In this document: one piece after another, positions 34,439 to 45,335 of the stretch
How positions within the stretch are numbered: position 1 is the stretch's first letter
Layout of the letters: the number at the start of each line of letters is the position of its first letter
NCBI RefSeq assembly: GCF_904849725.1
Contig: NC_058518.1
Location: forward strand, 217,446,741 to 217,510,740
DNA length: 64,000 bases
Origin: Hordeum vulgare subsp. vulgare
Taxonomy: Eukaryota > Streptophyta > Magnoliopsida > Poales > Poaceae
Direction of reading: 5' to 3'
The notes under the pieces: model-generated
What the model saw: only the letters and a program-made list of their open reading frames with translations
Database searches by the model: none
What the model was told of the DNA's origin: nothing
Made by a program: the position numbers and the translations under genes

Positions 34439-36139
34439 TGATACGTCTCCAACGTACCTATATTTTTTTATGGTTCCATGCTATTATCTTGTCAACTTTG
34501 GATGTTTTATATGCATGAATATGCTATTTTATATCTTTTTTGGGACTAACCTATTAACTCAGTGACAAGTGCCAGTTTCCGTTTTTTCCATGTTTTTGGC
34601 CCATTTTCAGACGGAGTCCAAATGGAATGAAACTTTACGATGATTTTTTTGGACCAAAAGAGACCCCCGAAGCTTTGGAAGAAGGCCAGAAGAGCCACAA
34701 GGGAGTCACAAGCCCTAACGCCACCACCACCCCCTACGTGGCGTAGGGCAGGCTTGTGACCTCCTCGTGGACCCAACCAACATAATTCCACCGCCATAAA
34801 TTCCTATAAACTCAGAAACCTCCAGAAAGAAACCTAGATCGGGAGTTCCGCCGCCGCAAGCCTCTGTTGCCACCAAAAACCAATCTGGAGCCCGTTCCAG
34901 CACCTTGCCGGAGGTGGAATCCATCTCCGGTGCCATCTTCATCATCCCGGCGATCTCCATGACGAGGAGGGAGTAGTTCTCCCTCGGGGCTGAGGGTATG
35001 TACTAGTAGCTATGTGTTTGATCTCTCTCTCGTGTTCTTGAGATGTCTTGATCTCGATGTACTATGGGCTTTGCTACTATAGTTGGATCTTATGATGTTC
35101 TTCCCCCTCTCCCTCTTGTAATGAATTGAGTTTCCCCTTTGGAGTTATCTTATCGGATTGAGTCTTTGAGAACACTTTATGTATGTCTTGCACGTGTCTA
35201 TCTCTTGTGATCAACTTGCGGGTTTGTGACATTGGGAACCTATGCATATGGGTTGGCACACGATCGATTCATGTGAGTACTCGATGTATGTTTTGGTGAT
35301 CAACTTGCGGGTTCGTGACATTGGGAACCTATGCATAGGGGTTGGCACACGTTTTGACTCTCCGGTAGAAACTTTGGGGCACTCTTTGAAGTTCAATGTG
35401 TTGGTTGAATAGATAATTCTGAGATTATGTGATGCATATTGTATAATAATGCCCACGGATACTTGAGGTGACAATGGAGTATCTAGGTGACATTAGGGTC
35501 TTGGTTGATATGTATCTTAAGGTGTTATTCTAGTACGAACTCTATGATGGATCGAACGGAAAGAATAGCTTCGTGTTATTTTACTACGGACTCTTGAATA
35601 GATCGATCAGAAAGAATAACTTTGTGGTGGTTTCGTACCCGGCAATAATCTCTTTGTTTGTTCTCCGCCATTAGTGACTTTGGAGTGACTCTTTGTTGCA
35701 TGTTGAGGGCTAGTTGTATGATCCAATTATGTTATCTTTGTTGAGAGAACTTCCACTGTGAAAGTATGAACCCTAGGCCTTGTTTCCACGCATTGCAATA
35801 CCGTTCATGCTCACTTTTGTTACTAGTTACCTTGCTGTTTTTGTAATTTCAGATTACAAAAATCTATATCTACCATCCATATTATACTTGTATCACCATC
35901 TCTTCGCCGAACTAGCGCACCTATACAACTTACCATTGTATTGGGTGTGTTTGGGACACAAGGGACTCTTTGTTATTTGGTTGCAGGGTTGCTTGAGAGA
36001 GACCATCTTCATCCTACGCCTCCCGCGGATTGATAAACCTTAGGTCACCCACTTGAGGGAAAATTTCTATTGTCCTACAAACCTCTGCACTTGGAGGCCC
36101 AACAACGTCTATAAGGAGAAGGTTGCGTAGTAGACATCA
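34439..36139 (+). repeat. 5' LTR (1,701 bp)
   Basis: It runs from tgatacgtctccaacgtacc to gtagtagacatca. A TATA-like cctataaact lies at about 34,804. An 89-bp tandem duplication is inside it (gtgatcaacttgcgggtt at 35,207 and 35,296). Its first 200 bp resemble the LTR at 21,697, while the rest differs. Confidence 0.9.
35207..35384 (+). repeat. 89-bp tandem duplication inside LTR
   Basis: gtgatcaacttgcgggtt, cgtgacattgggaacctatg and ggttggcacacg occur twice with period 89. The same pair is in the 3' LTR (from 40,504), so it predates insertion. Confidence 0.8.
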
Positions 36140-36149
36140 AGCTCTTTTC

Positions 36150-36167
36150 TGGCGCCGTTGCCGGGGA
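36150..36167 (+). other. Primer binding site (tRNA-Asp type), perfect
   Basis: TGGCGCCGTTGCCGGGGA lies 10 bp after the LTR end and matches the Athila-type consensus exactly. Confidence 0.9.
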
Positions 36168-36254
36168 TGTTAGCGCTTGAAGGTATATCTTTAGATCTTG
36201 CAATCGAATCTTTTTGTTTCTTGTTCGTTCACTATAAAACTACAAAAAAATAAA

Positions 36255-37046
36255 ATGGAATTGAGGATGCCTCATATGCTCCACCTTTTCCTTGTCTTTC
36301 GTGAGCATGATGGGAAGGAAAATTGTGCTCAAGTGCTGAAAGAAGAATTACATAGAATGCTTGGCATATGATATGTGAATGATGAGCATGATTGCAATGT
36401 CCTTAGCATGAATTCTTTGAATGCCCATGATGCTAATGATATGCAAAGCCACAAGCTTGGGGATGCTATATTTTATAAAGATTATCTTTTTAGTTCTTCC
36501 ACTTTGAATGATCAAAATCATTTTGATGAAAGCATGCCCCCTATCTATGATGATTATTGTGAGGATACTTATGCTTTAAAGAAGCGGGATGATAAAACTT
36601 GTCATACTCTCAAGAACCCTTTTGCTAAACCTTGCTTTTTCATTGTGGACACAATTTGTAGTGCTCAAGTATTTTACGATACTCCCACTACTATTCTTGA
36701 GAATATATTTCCTTATGTCGAGAGTAGTAAAATTCCTATGCTTGTAGACCATGAAACGAATGCTTTAGGTGCTGGTTATATTGTTGAATTCATTGATGAT
36801 GCTACTGAAAATTACTATGAGAGAGGATCATATGCTTCTACTTATTGCAATAGTATCAAGCTTCCTCTCCATATGTTGAAATTTTTGAAGCTATGCTTGT
36901 TTTGCCTTCCTATGCTAGTTGATTCTTGCTCCAAGAAATTTTTTGATCACAAAATCCCTATGCATAGGAAGTGGGTTAGACTTAAATGTTCTAGCCATTT
37001 GCTCCATGATGCTATCGTTGTGTTTCAATCCTTACCTTTTATGTGA
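36255..37046 (+). pseudogene. Unknown protein of non-autonomous Athila element (about 263 codons, one stop)
   Basis: ATG 36,255 opens a frame (MELRMPHMLHLF, then REHDGKENCAQVLKEELHRM) broken only by TGA at 36,369-36,371. It then runs to TGA at 37,044-37,046. The product is rich in Asp, Asn, Tyr, Cys and His, for example DEHDCNVLSMNSLNAHDAND and PPIYDDYCEDTYALKK. It ends with an amphipathic HKIPMHRKWVRLKCSSHLLH stretch. There is no known gag, protease or enzyme motif and no signal peptide. Similar short proteins recur in non-autonomous Triticeae elements. An ending of the same type (DMPLHRERDRPCC) is seen at about 44,800 on the minus strand. Function is unknown; the near-open state suggests it mattered to the element. 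Confidence 0.65.
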
Positions 37047-39731
37047 GCATCATTAAAATCAATGCCTAGCTAAGGGCGTTAAACGATAGCGCTTGTTGGG
37101 AGGCAACCCAATGAATAAATTTGCTTCCTGTTTTGTTTTCTCCACACAAACATAATTCTGTTATGATTGTGTCTTTTGTGTTTATTTTCGTGTTTGTGCC
37201 AATCAAAACCGTTATGATTAGTCTTGGTGATGATTGTTTGATCATGCTGGAAAAAGAAAGAAACTTTCTGCTCACGAAAAGAATTTTCATTTTTATTCTG
37301 TAAGATATTTTGAGTTGATTCTTTTTTCTTTTGATTCCTATGCAATTTCTTCATACTGTCGTTATTGTTCAGATTTTTTGAAGGACCATAAGTGCACGAA
37401 GTATACAGATTGCTATAGACTGGTCTGCGGTTAACAAATTCAGTTTTTGTTGAGTTGGTTGCTTATTTTGATGAAACTATGGATAGTATCGGAGGGTACT
37501 AGCCATGGAAAAGTGAAAATACAGCAACCCAACACCAACATAAGTAGAATTTAAGTTTGCTACAGTACCTAAGGAAGTGATGATTTTCTTTCTTATACGA
37601 ATGATATCACGAGTTTTTGTTTAAGTGTCGTGTTGTGAACTTTTCAAGTTTTGGGTGAAGTTCTTATGGACAAAGAGATAAAGAGTGGCAAGAGCTTAAG
37701 CTTGGGGATGCCCAAGGCATCCCAAGAGATTCAAGGATGTCGTAAAAGCCTAAGCATGGGAATGCCCCGGGAAGGCATCCCCTCTTTCGTCTTCAATCCA
37801 TCTGTAACGTTACTTGGGGTTATATTTTTATTCACCACATGTTATGTGTTTTGCTTGGAGCGTCTTGCATCGTAGGAGTCTTTTATTTTTGTTGTGTCAC
37901 AATCATCCTTGTTGCACACCTAGAGAGAGAGACATGCAGTCACCGTGATTTTTTTGAGCTTCACTTATATCCTTTGGTAGTCAATTCAGCTCACATGTGC
38001 TTCACTTATATCTTTGAGCTAGATACTTTTGCTCTTTGTGCTTCACTTATATATTTTAGAGTGCAGCGATGCGTGGCTTGGTAGTTGATCTATGCTTTGA
38101 AAGTAGTCTCAAAAGGGGTAGTTATCCAAAGGGATACGAAAACTTCCACCTTCATGTGCATTGAATAGTTAGAGAAGTTTGATTCATCTCAATTAGTTTT
38201 GAGTTGTGGTTTTGGTAATATTGAAGTCATGATAGTAAGGTGTTGTGGATCTAGAAATACTTGTGTTTAAGTTAGTGATTCCCGTAGCATGGACGTATGG
38301 TGAACCGCTATGTGATGAAGTCTGAGCATGATTAGTCTTTTGATTGTCATCCTTTGTGTGGTGGTCGGGATCGCGCGATGGTTTATACCTAACAACCCTT
38401 CCCCTAGGAGTATGCGTTGAATGCTTTGTTTCGATTACTATTAAAACTTTTGCAACAAGTATATGAGTTATTCATGACTAATGTTGAGTCCATGGTTTAG
38501 ATGCACTTTCACCTTCCAATATCACTATCTTCTTAGTGCCGTGCAACTTTCGCCGGTGCACAAAACCCACCATTAGCCTCCCTCAAAACAGCTACCATAC
38601 CTACCTACTATGGCTTTTTCATAGTCATTCCGAGATATATTGCCATGCAACTACCACCATGACATGTGCCACCACGTCTACATTGCCATTGCATGATCAT
38701 AAGATAGCTAGCATGAAGTTTCCATTAATGTCTATGCCATGCTAGATGATTGTCACGGTACACTACCGAAGGTATTCCATATAGAGTCATCGTTGCTCTA
38801 AGTTTTGAGTTGAAAGTGTGATGATCATCATTTATGGAGCATTGTACCATGTGAGGAAATAAAAGAGGCCAAAGATTCCCACCAAAATAATAATAATAAA
38901 TAAAAAAAAGAGGCCAAAGAGCCCACCAAAAAAATATGAGAGAAAAAGAGAGAAGGGACAAGCTACCACCTTTCCACGCTTGTGCATATTAAGCACCATG
39001 ATCTTCATGATTGAGAGTCTCTCGTTTTGTCACCACCATATAGCTAGTGGGAAATTTTCATTATGTAACTTGGCTTGTATATTACAATGATAGGCTTCCT
39101 CAAAATTGCCTTAGGTCTTCGTGAGCAAGCAAGTTGGATGCACACCCACTAGTTTTCTTTAAGATCTTTCAGATACTCTTAGCTCTAGTGCATCATTTGT
39201 ATGGCAATCCCTACTCATTCATATTGATATCTATTGATGAGCATCTCCATAGCTCATTGATATGCCTAGTCAATGTGACAATCTTCTTGTTTTTTGTCTC
39301 ACAACCTCCACCACTCCACTCCACGTCTAGTGCTATAACCATGGCTCACGCTCATGTATTGCGTGAGAGTTGAGAAAGTTTGAGAAAGTAAAGGTGTGAA
39401 AACAATTACTTGGCCAATACCGGAGTTGTGCATGATTCAAATTCATTGTGCAATGATGATAGAGCATAGCCAGACTATATGCTTTTGTAGGGATAACTTT
39501 CTTTTGGCCTTGTTATTTTGAAAGTTCATGATTACCTTGCTAGTTTGCTTGAAATATTATTGTTTCCACGTCAATAGCAAACTATTGTTTTTAATCTAAC
39601 GGATCTGAACATTCATGTCACATAAGAGGAGTTACAAAGTACATCTATGCTAGGTAGCATGAAACCATCAAAAATTCATTCTTTATCACTTCCATACTCG
39701 AGGACGAGCAGGAGTTAAGCTTGGGGATGCT
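37047..39731 (+). other. 3' non-coding module (shared with 25,497-28,162)
   Basis: About 2.68 kb is collinear with and closely similar to the module at 25,497-28,162. The correspondence includes the post-stop block (37,064-37,110), cttggggatgcccaaggca (about 37,702), gccatgacatgtgccaccac-like text (about 38,655) and the final purine tract aagcttggggatgct (39,717-39,731). No coding is recognised. Short ORFs occur at equivalent places in both copies without protein character. Confidence 0.8.
37064..37110 (+). other. Conserved post-stop block, copy 2 (possible RNA hairpin)
   Basis: Lies 18 bp after the stop codon. TTGGG-AGGCAA-CCCAA forms a perfect 5-bp stem with a 6-nt loop, followed by aatgaat. 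See the copy at 25,510. Confidence 0.5.
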
Positions 39732-41437
39732 TGATACGTCTCCAACGTATCTAAATTTTTTGATGGTTCCATGCTATTATCTTGTCAACTTTGGATGTTT
39801 TATATGCATGAATATTGTATTTTATATCTTTTTTGGGACTAACCTATTAACTCAGTGCCAAGTGCCAATTTCTGTTTTTTCCGTGTTTATGGCCCATTTT
39901 CAGACGGAGTATAAATGGACTGAAATTTTATGATGATTTTTTGGACCAAAAGAGACCCCCGAAACTTTGGAAGAAGGCCAGAAGAGCCACGAGGGAGTCA
40001 CAAGCCCTGACGCCGCCACCCCCCTAGGTGGCGCAGGGCAGGCTTGTGACCTCCGCGTGGGCCCAACCGACGTAATTCCACCGCCATAAATTCCTATAAA
40101 TTCAGAAACCTCCAGAAAGAAACCTAGATCGGGAGTTCCGCCGCCGCAAGCCTCTGTAGCCACCAAAAACCAATCTGGAGCCCGTTCCAGCACTCTGCCG
40201 GAGGGGGAATCCATCTCCGGTGGACATCTTCATCATCCCGGCGATCTCCATGACGAGGAGGGAGTAGTTCTTCCTCAGGGCTGAGGGTATGAACAAGTAG
40301 CTATGTGTTTGATCTCTCTCTCTCTCTCATGTTCTTGAGATGTCTTGATCTCGATGTACCATGGGCTTTGCTACTATAGTTGGATCTTATGATGTTCTTC
40401 CCCCTGCCCCTCTTGTAATGAGTTGACTTTCCCCTTTGGAGTTATCTTATCGGATTGAGTCTTTGAGAACACTTGATGTATGTCTTGCACGTGTCTATCT
40501 CTTGTGATCAACTTGCGGGTTTGTGACATTGGGAACCTATGCATATGGGTTGGCACACGTTTGATTCATGTGAGTACTCGATGTATGTTTTGGAGATCAA
40601 CTTGTGGGTTCGTGACATTGGGAACCTATGCATAGGGGTTGTCACACGTTTTGACTCTCCGGTAGAAACTTTGGGGCACTCTTTGAAGTTCTATGTGTTG
40701 GTTGAATAGATGATTCTGAGATTATGTGATGCATATCGTATAATCATGCCCACGGATACTTGAGGTGATAATGGAGTATCTAGGTGACATTAGGGTCTTG
40801 GTTGATATGTATATTAAGGTGTTATTCTAGTACGAACTCTATGATGGATCGAACGGAAAGAATAGCTTCGTGTTATTTTACTACGGACTCTTGTATAGAT
40901 CGATCAGAAAGAATAACTTTGTTGTGGTTTCGTACCCGACTATAATCTCTTCGTTCTTTCTCCGATATTAGTGACTTTGGAGTGATTCTTTGTTGCATGT
41001 TGAGGGCTAGTTATATGATCCAATTATGTTATCTTTGTTGAGAGAACTTCCACTAGTGAAAGTATTAACCCTAGGCCTTGTTTCCACGCATTGCAATACC
41101 GTTCGTGCTCACTTTTGTTACTAGTTACCTTGCTGTTTTTGTAATTTCAGATTACAAAAACCTATATCTACCATCCATATTGCACTTGTATCACCATCTC
41201 TTCGCCGAACTAGTGCACCTATACAACTTACCATTGTATTGGGTGTGTTGGGGACACAAGAGACTCTTTGTTATTTGGTTGCTGGGTTGCTTGAGAGAGA
41301 CCATCTTCATCCTACGCCTCCTGCGGATTGATAAACCTTAGGTCACCCACTTGAGGGAAAATTGCTACTGTCCTGCAAACCTCTGCACTTGGAGGCCCAA
41401 CAACATCTACAAGGAAAAGGTTGCGTAGTAGACATGA
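39732..41437 (+). repeat. 3' LTR (1,706 bp)
   Basis: It begins tgatacgtctccaacgtatc and ends gtagtagacatga, where the family CA end has become GA. It matches 34,439-36,139 almost throughout, including the 89-bp tandem pair. Visible differences are scattered substitutions, a ctctct expansion at about 40,318-40,325 and small indels. Confidence 0.9.
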
Positions 41438-41442
41438 GTGAT

Positions 41443-41742
41443 CACCTCGCAGGTGCGCCCTGTTGTCTTGTGGGTCCCCCGGCCACAATATTGCATTGCT
41501 TCTTCTTCCCAAAATTCACATATTTTCAAAAATTAATCTCTATAAAATTTTATCGTGTTAGGACTTTATTTGATATGGAGTTTCTAAGAAACAAAAATAT
41601 ACAAAAAATAGGAACTAACACTGGGCACATGATCAATATGTTAGTCCGGAATAATAATATAAATTATTGCCAAAAGTATGTGAAATTTGTAGAATATTGG
41701 CATGCAACAACAAAAAATTATAGATATGAAGGAGATGTATGA
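41443..41742 (-). repeat. Athila-type LTR, minus strand, proximal part (U3 start)
   Basis: On the minus strand the LTR starts TCATACATCTCCTTCATATC right after the purine tract aagcttggggatgc. This is a decayed form of the TGATACGTCTCC start. It continues to 41,443, where the 6,999-bp element plus one gtgat copy is inserted, and goes on at 34,438. Confidence 0.65.
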
Positions 41743-44620
41743 GCATCCCCAAGCTTAATTCATGGTCGTCCTCGAATAGGTAAATGATAAAAGAAGATAA
41801 ATTTTGATGTGGAATGCTACCTAATAAAAACGTCATCATATAATATTTTCATGACATGAATATTAAGATACAAGTGATTCAAGCCAATAGTCCGTCATTT
41901 GATATAAATAGATCAATGCACAGGCATACTAACAAACAATCATGCCCTTAAAACAAAGAATGCTAAAGAATGCTATCCCTACAAATCATATAGCCCAACA
42001 TGCTTAGTGTTCCTTGCATAAAGTATAAATCATGAGGACCGCGGTGTCAATTCAAGCAATTTGATCATATTTTTCACACGCTTCAGCATTTTCAACTTCA
42101 CTGAATACGTGAGACTGAGACATGATCATAACAGTAAGGTGGAATAGAGTCTGGATATAGGGATAGTAAGGGAAGAAGAAAATGGATAAAGTCGCGTCAA
42201 CTATGACGATCAACCGATAATGGAGAGGTCCATCAATCGATATCAATGCGGGCATTACGGATTGCCATGCAACGGATGCACAACATATATAAGTATATGA
42301 AAGCTCAAACTGAAACTAAGTGGGGGTGCATCCAAGAAGACCTCGGGTATTTGAGGAAGACAATCATCAGAATATACAAGACAAGTTCTATGACGTAAAA
42401 TTCCCACTAGTATATGAAAGTGAAAATCCCAAGACTCTCTACTTTGAAGCACAAGTGTGGTAAAAGGATAGTAACAATGACTCTAGTCTCTTTTTCTCTC
42501 AATTGTTTTTTATTTCCTTTTTTGGGCTCTTATTTTTTGGCCTCTTTTTTACATGAAAGTCCGGAGCCTCATCCTCATTATTCATAGGAATAATTAGTCT
42601 CCAACATTCTCTTACCTCAATAGGAGAGAGCTCCAATAATCATGCGCATCACACTTGTTTACTTTGAACACGATAAGCCTAGAACAATATGACTCTATAT
42701 GAAATGCCTCTTCTAGTGTACCAGGATGTGTAGTGATCTAGCATAACATGTAAAACAAAGATGAATGGTTCCTTTCCCACAAGTACTATGGAAACTCTGT
42801 ATGATCATGCAATGCAATGTAATGATGAACACATATGTAATGAGACAAAATAATGGAAGTTGCATGGAAATATATTTCATAATGGCTATTTAAATGCCAT
42901 GATAGGTAGGTATGGTGGATGTTTTGAGGAATATATAAGGAGGATTATGTGTGATAGAGTGTATCATATCACAGGGTTTGGATGCACTGGCAAAGTTTGC
43001 ACCAACTCTTGAGGTCAGAAAGGGCAATGCACGGTACATAAGAGGCTAGCAATGGCAGAAAGGTGAGAGTGCGTGTGGCCCATGAACTCACATTAGTCAT
43101 AAATAACTCATATAATGATTTCAAAAGTATTATTAGACCTCGAAGCAAAATATTACTCACATTCTCCTATGGAGGTGGTTGGGAGGACTTAACCATCAAG
43201 CGCCCCGACTGAAACAACACAAGGATTTCAATCTAGGATAAATTGTGCTCCAGCTTCATCGCAAAACTAGAGGCTACACGTGCATCCTTCGGGAATCACA
43301 AACACTATCACATACTCGCTTTATTTCTAAATATAAGTCTTTTTACAGTTTCTACTAGGGAACTACATACGGATGTATATAGACATACTTTAGAGTGTAG
43401 ATTCACTTATTTTGTTCTGTATGTAGTCCACTAGTAAAATCTCTTAAAAGACTTATATTTAAGAACAGAGGGAGTATATTTTTCCTAAACCATGATTATC
43501 AACTAGTACACCCACATATTACTTTATTAATATCCCAAAACTATTGGAAGGAATTAAACATATCATAGTGAGTGATCTACAAGTATGTGAATGACCAATT
43601 CATGTCATGTGTCTAAATAGATATAATTGAAGCATGCATTTTTTATTCTTTATAAAAATACCTGGGAAAGCTCTAATAAATATAAGTGAAGCTAAAGACT
43701 GTTATACAAATAAGATTGTTCTAAATCTATAGAAAAGAATATCCAAACCTTAAATGATATAAGTGAAGCACACGAAACATACTTTAAAGCCATAGTCAAC
43801 AGATATAAGTGAAGAGCATAGAGCATTCTATAAATAAACCAAGAACTATCCCATGCCAGCATGATGCATCAAATAATAAGGAAAACCAAGCACAAAGGAC
43901 ACTCCAAGAATTTATGCATATCATGAGAACAAAAAAGAAATCGAGACATACCGATAATTGTTGTGGAAGAATGATGGGATGCCTTATGGGGCATCCGCAA
44001 CCTAAGAACCTTGAGTATCCTTGGATATTTACTTGGGATGGCTTCGGCATCCCCAAGCTTGAACTCTTCCATATCCTTATGTTTATCATATCGATACCTC
44101 CTCAATCTATGAACACTTCATTCGAACAATGCTTAACCGAATATTTATTAGAAAGGATAACATATAACATCAAATTCGATCATATCTTGCTATAAAATTA
44201 TTTTATGATTATAATCAAACATTGAAATTTGTATGCTTCCACAATTATATGTCTACCAAATAAATGGGGCTCAACAAGATTTAAAACAGAAGCTGATAAA
44301 AAAACTATAACATCAACCTATGAAAAACTGGGAAGTGTGTAAAGAAGCAAATGGAATATATACATATGTAACTCCAATCATTCTGAAAAATTAGGAAGTA
44401 ATAAAAACTTTCCATCATAGTACTATGTAAAAATTGTAGAAACTTTTGACGCTCGAGTAAAATATGTAAAATCACACACTAGAAACTTTTGACTTTCTGC
44501 ACAACATATATCAAACAACAAATTTAAACATCATACAGGTAAATCTTTGCATATTATTTTGATAATACAATGGATTTGTATAAGTTTTTAATTATTTTTA
44601 AATTTTTAAAAACACACAAG
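41743..44620 (-). other. 3' non-coding module of minus-strand Athila-derived element
   Basis: Read on the minus strand it corresponds to the modules at 25,497-28,162 and 37,047-39,731. Shared marks are aagcttggggatgccgaagc (about 44,040-44,059 complement), catgacaatg-rich text, and ttaagcttggggatgctc at the LTR. It is more diverged than those two are from each other. No coding is recognised. Confidence 0.6.
43315..43474. mobile_element. Stowaway MITE (160 bp, Thalos/Athos-like)
   Basis: TA duplications flank it (43,313-43,314 and 43,475-43,476). One end reads CTCGCTTTATTTCTAAATAT and the other, on the complement, CTCCCTCTGTTCTTAAATAT. The arms pair along nearly the full length (aagtcttttt, actag, gtagt). 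This fits Tc1/mariner-type Stowaway elements, which move with a mariner-like transposase and carry no gene. Confidence 0.9.
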
Positions 44621-45335
44621 AGAAGAAAATGACTCTCTAAAACTTCCAGGTTGTCTTCCAGGCTGCGCTTTCTTTAAAGACATTAAGCTAGACATGTAGT
44701 GCTCAAGTAATTGATCCACCCAGATCTCAAGGTATACCGAAGACAATTTTAATTAACAATGATTTGTAATTTAGTAGTGATCACAAAGGAACATTTATCA
44801 TGTAACAACAAGGTCTATCTCTCTCCCTATGCAATGGCATGTCATAAAACAAAATTTCATTCACCCAAAGTAATCGCCAATACATAGCATAAGTGATTTC
44901 ATGGAATTTCATCATATAAGAAACATAGAGAGGTGAATATTTGGTTCCTCTCTCATAATAGTTGCAAGTAGTAGAAGCAAACATGTCCACATTATATCCA
45001 TCAAAATCATCTTGTGCAATATAATCCTTAATAAGTGAAAACTTCTCCAATATAATGCACTTGGGAGAATCCAAAAACAAAATAGGAGTACAATGTGCGG
45101 GTGAAATAGCAACAATTTCATGCTTAATAGAAGGAACTATAGAAATTTCATCTTCGTAAGCATAATTCATTATTTTAAAGCACACGACAGAAATAAATGA
45201 CTCTCCAAAAGTTATGGGTTATCTCCCTAGTAGCGTTGTGTTTAAAGCTATTGAGCTAGGCATATAGTGCTCAAGTAATTACTCCACCCGGATCCCATGG
45301 TATATCAAAGCCAATTTTCATTAACCTTGTTTTTG
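44620..45335 (-). repeat. Direct duplication of a post-stop block within the minus-strand element
   Basis: The text at 45,195-45,335 (actctccaaaag, gtgtttaaagctattgagct, agtgctcaagtaatt, tccacccggatc) recurs diverged at 44,625-44,770 (actctctaaaac, tctttaaagacattaagct, agtgctcaagtaatt, tccacccagatc), about 570 bp apart. Each copy follows an ORF remnant. Confidence 0.65.
44781..45185 (-). pseudogene. Unknown ORF remnant, second block of minus-strand Athila-derived element
   Basis: A 134-codon open segment starts MCFKIMNYAYEDEISIVPSI and has KHEIVAISPAHCTPILF, an Asp/Tyr-rich middle (YIAQDDFDGYNVDMFAS) and the end DMPLHRERDRPCC. The terminal motif resembles KIPMHRKWVRLKC of the unknown protein at 36,255-37,046. 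It is followed by a copy of the post-stop block (44,620-44,780). No enzymatic motif is seen. It probably belongs to the same family of short proteins carried by non-autonomous Athila derivatives. Confidence 0.5.

Larger units (their letters stand above)
34439..41437 (+). mobile_element. Non-autonomous Athila-derived element with unknown ORF, complete
   Basis: LTRs 34,439-36,139 and 39,732-41,437 (1,701 and 1,706 bp) are nearly identical by eye. Perfect duplications gtgat lie at 34,434-34,438 and 41,438-41,442. A perfect tRNA-Asp primer site follows the 5' LTR. The internal region has one reading frame of unknown function (36,255-37,046), then a 2.7-kb non-coding module shared with the element at 21,697. 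Gag, protease, RT and integrase are all absent. Confidence 0.9.
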
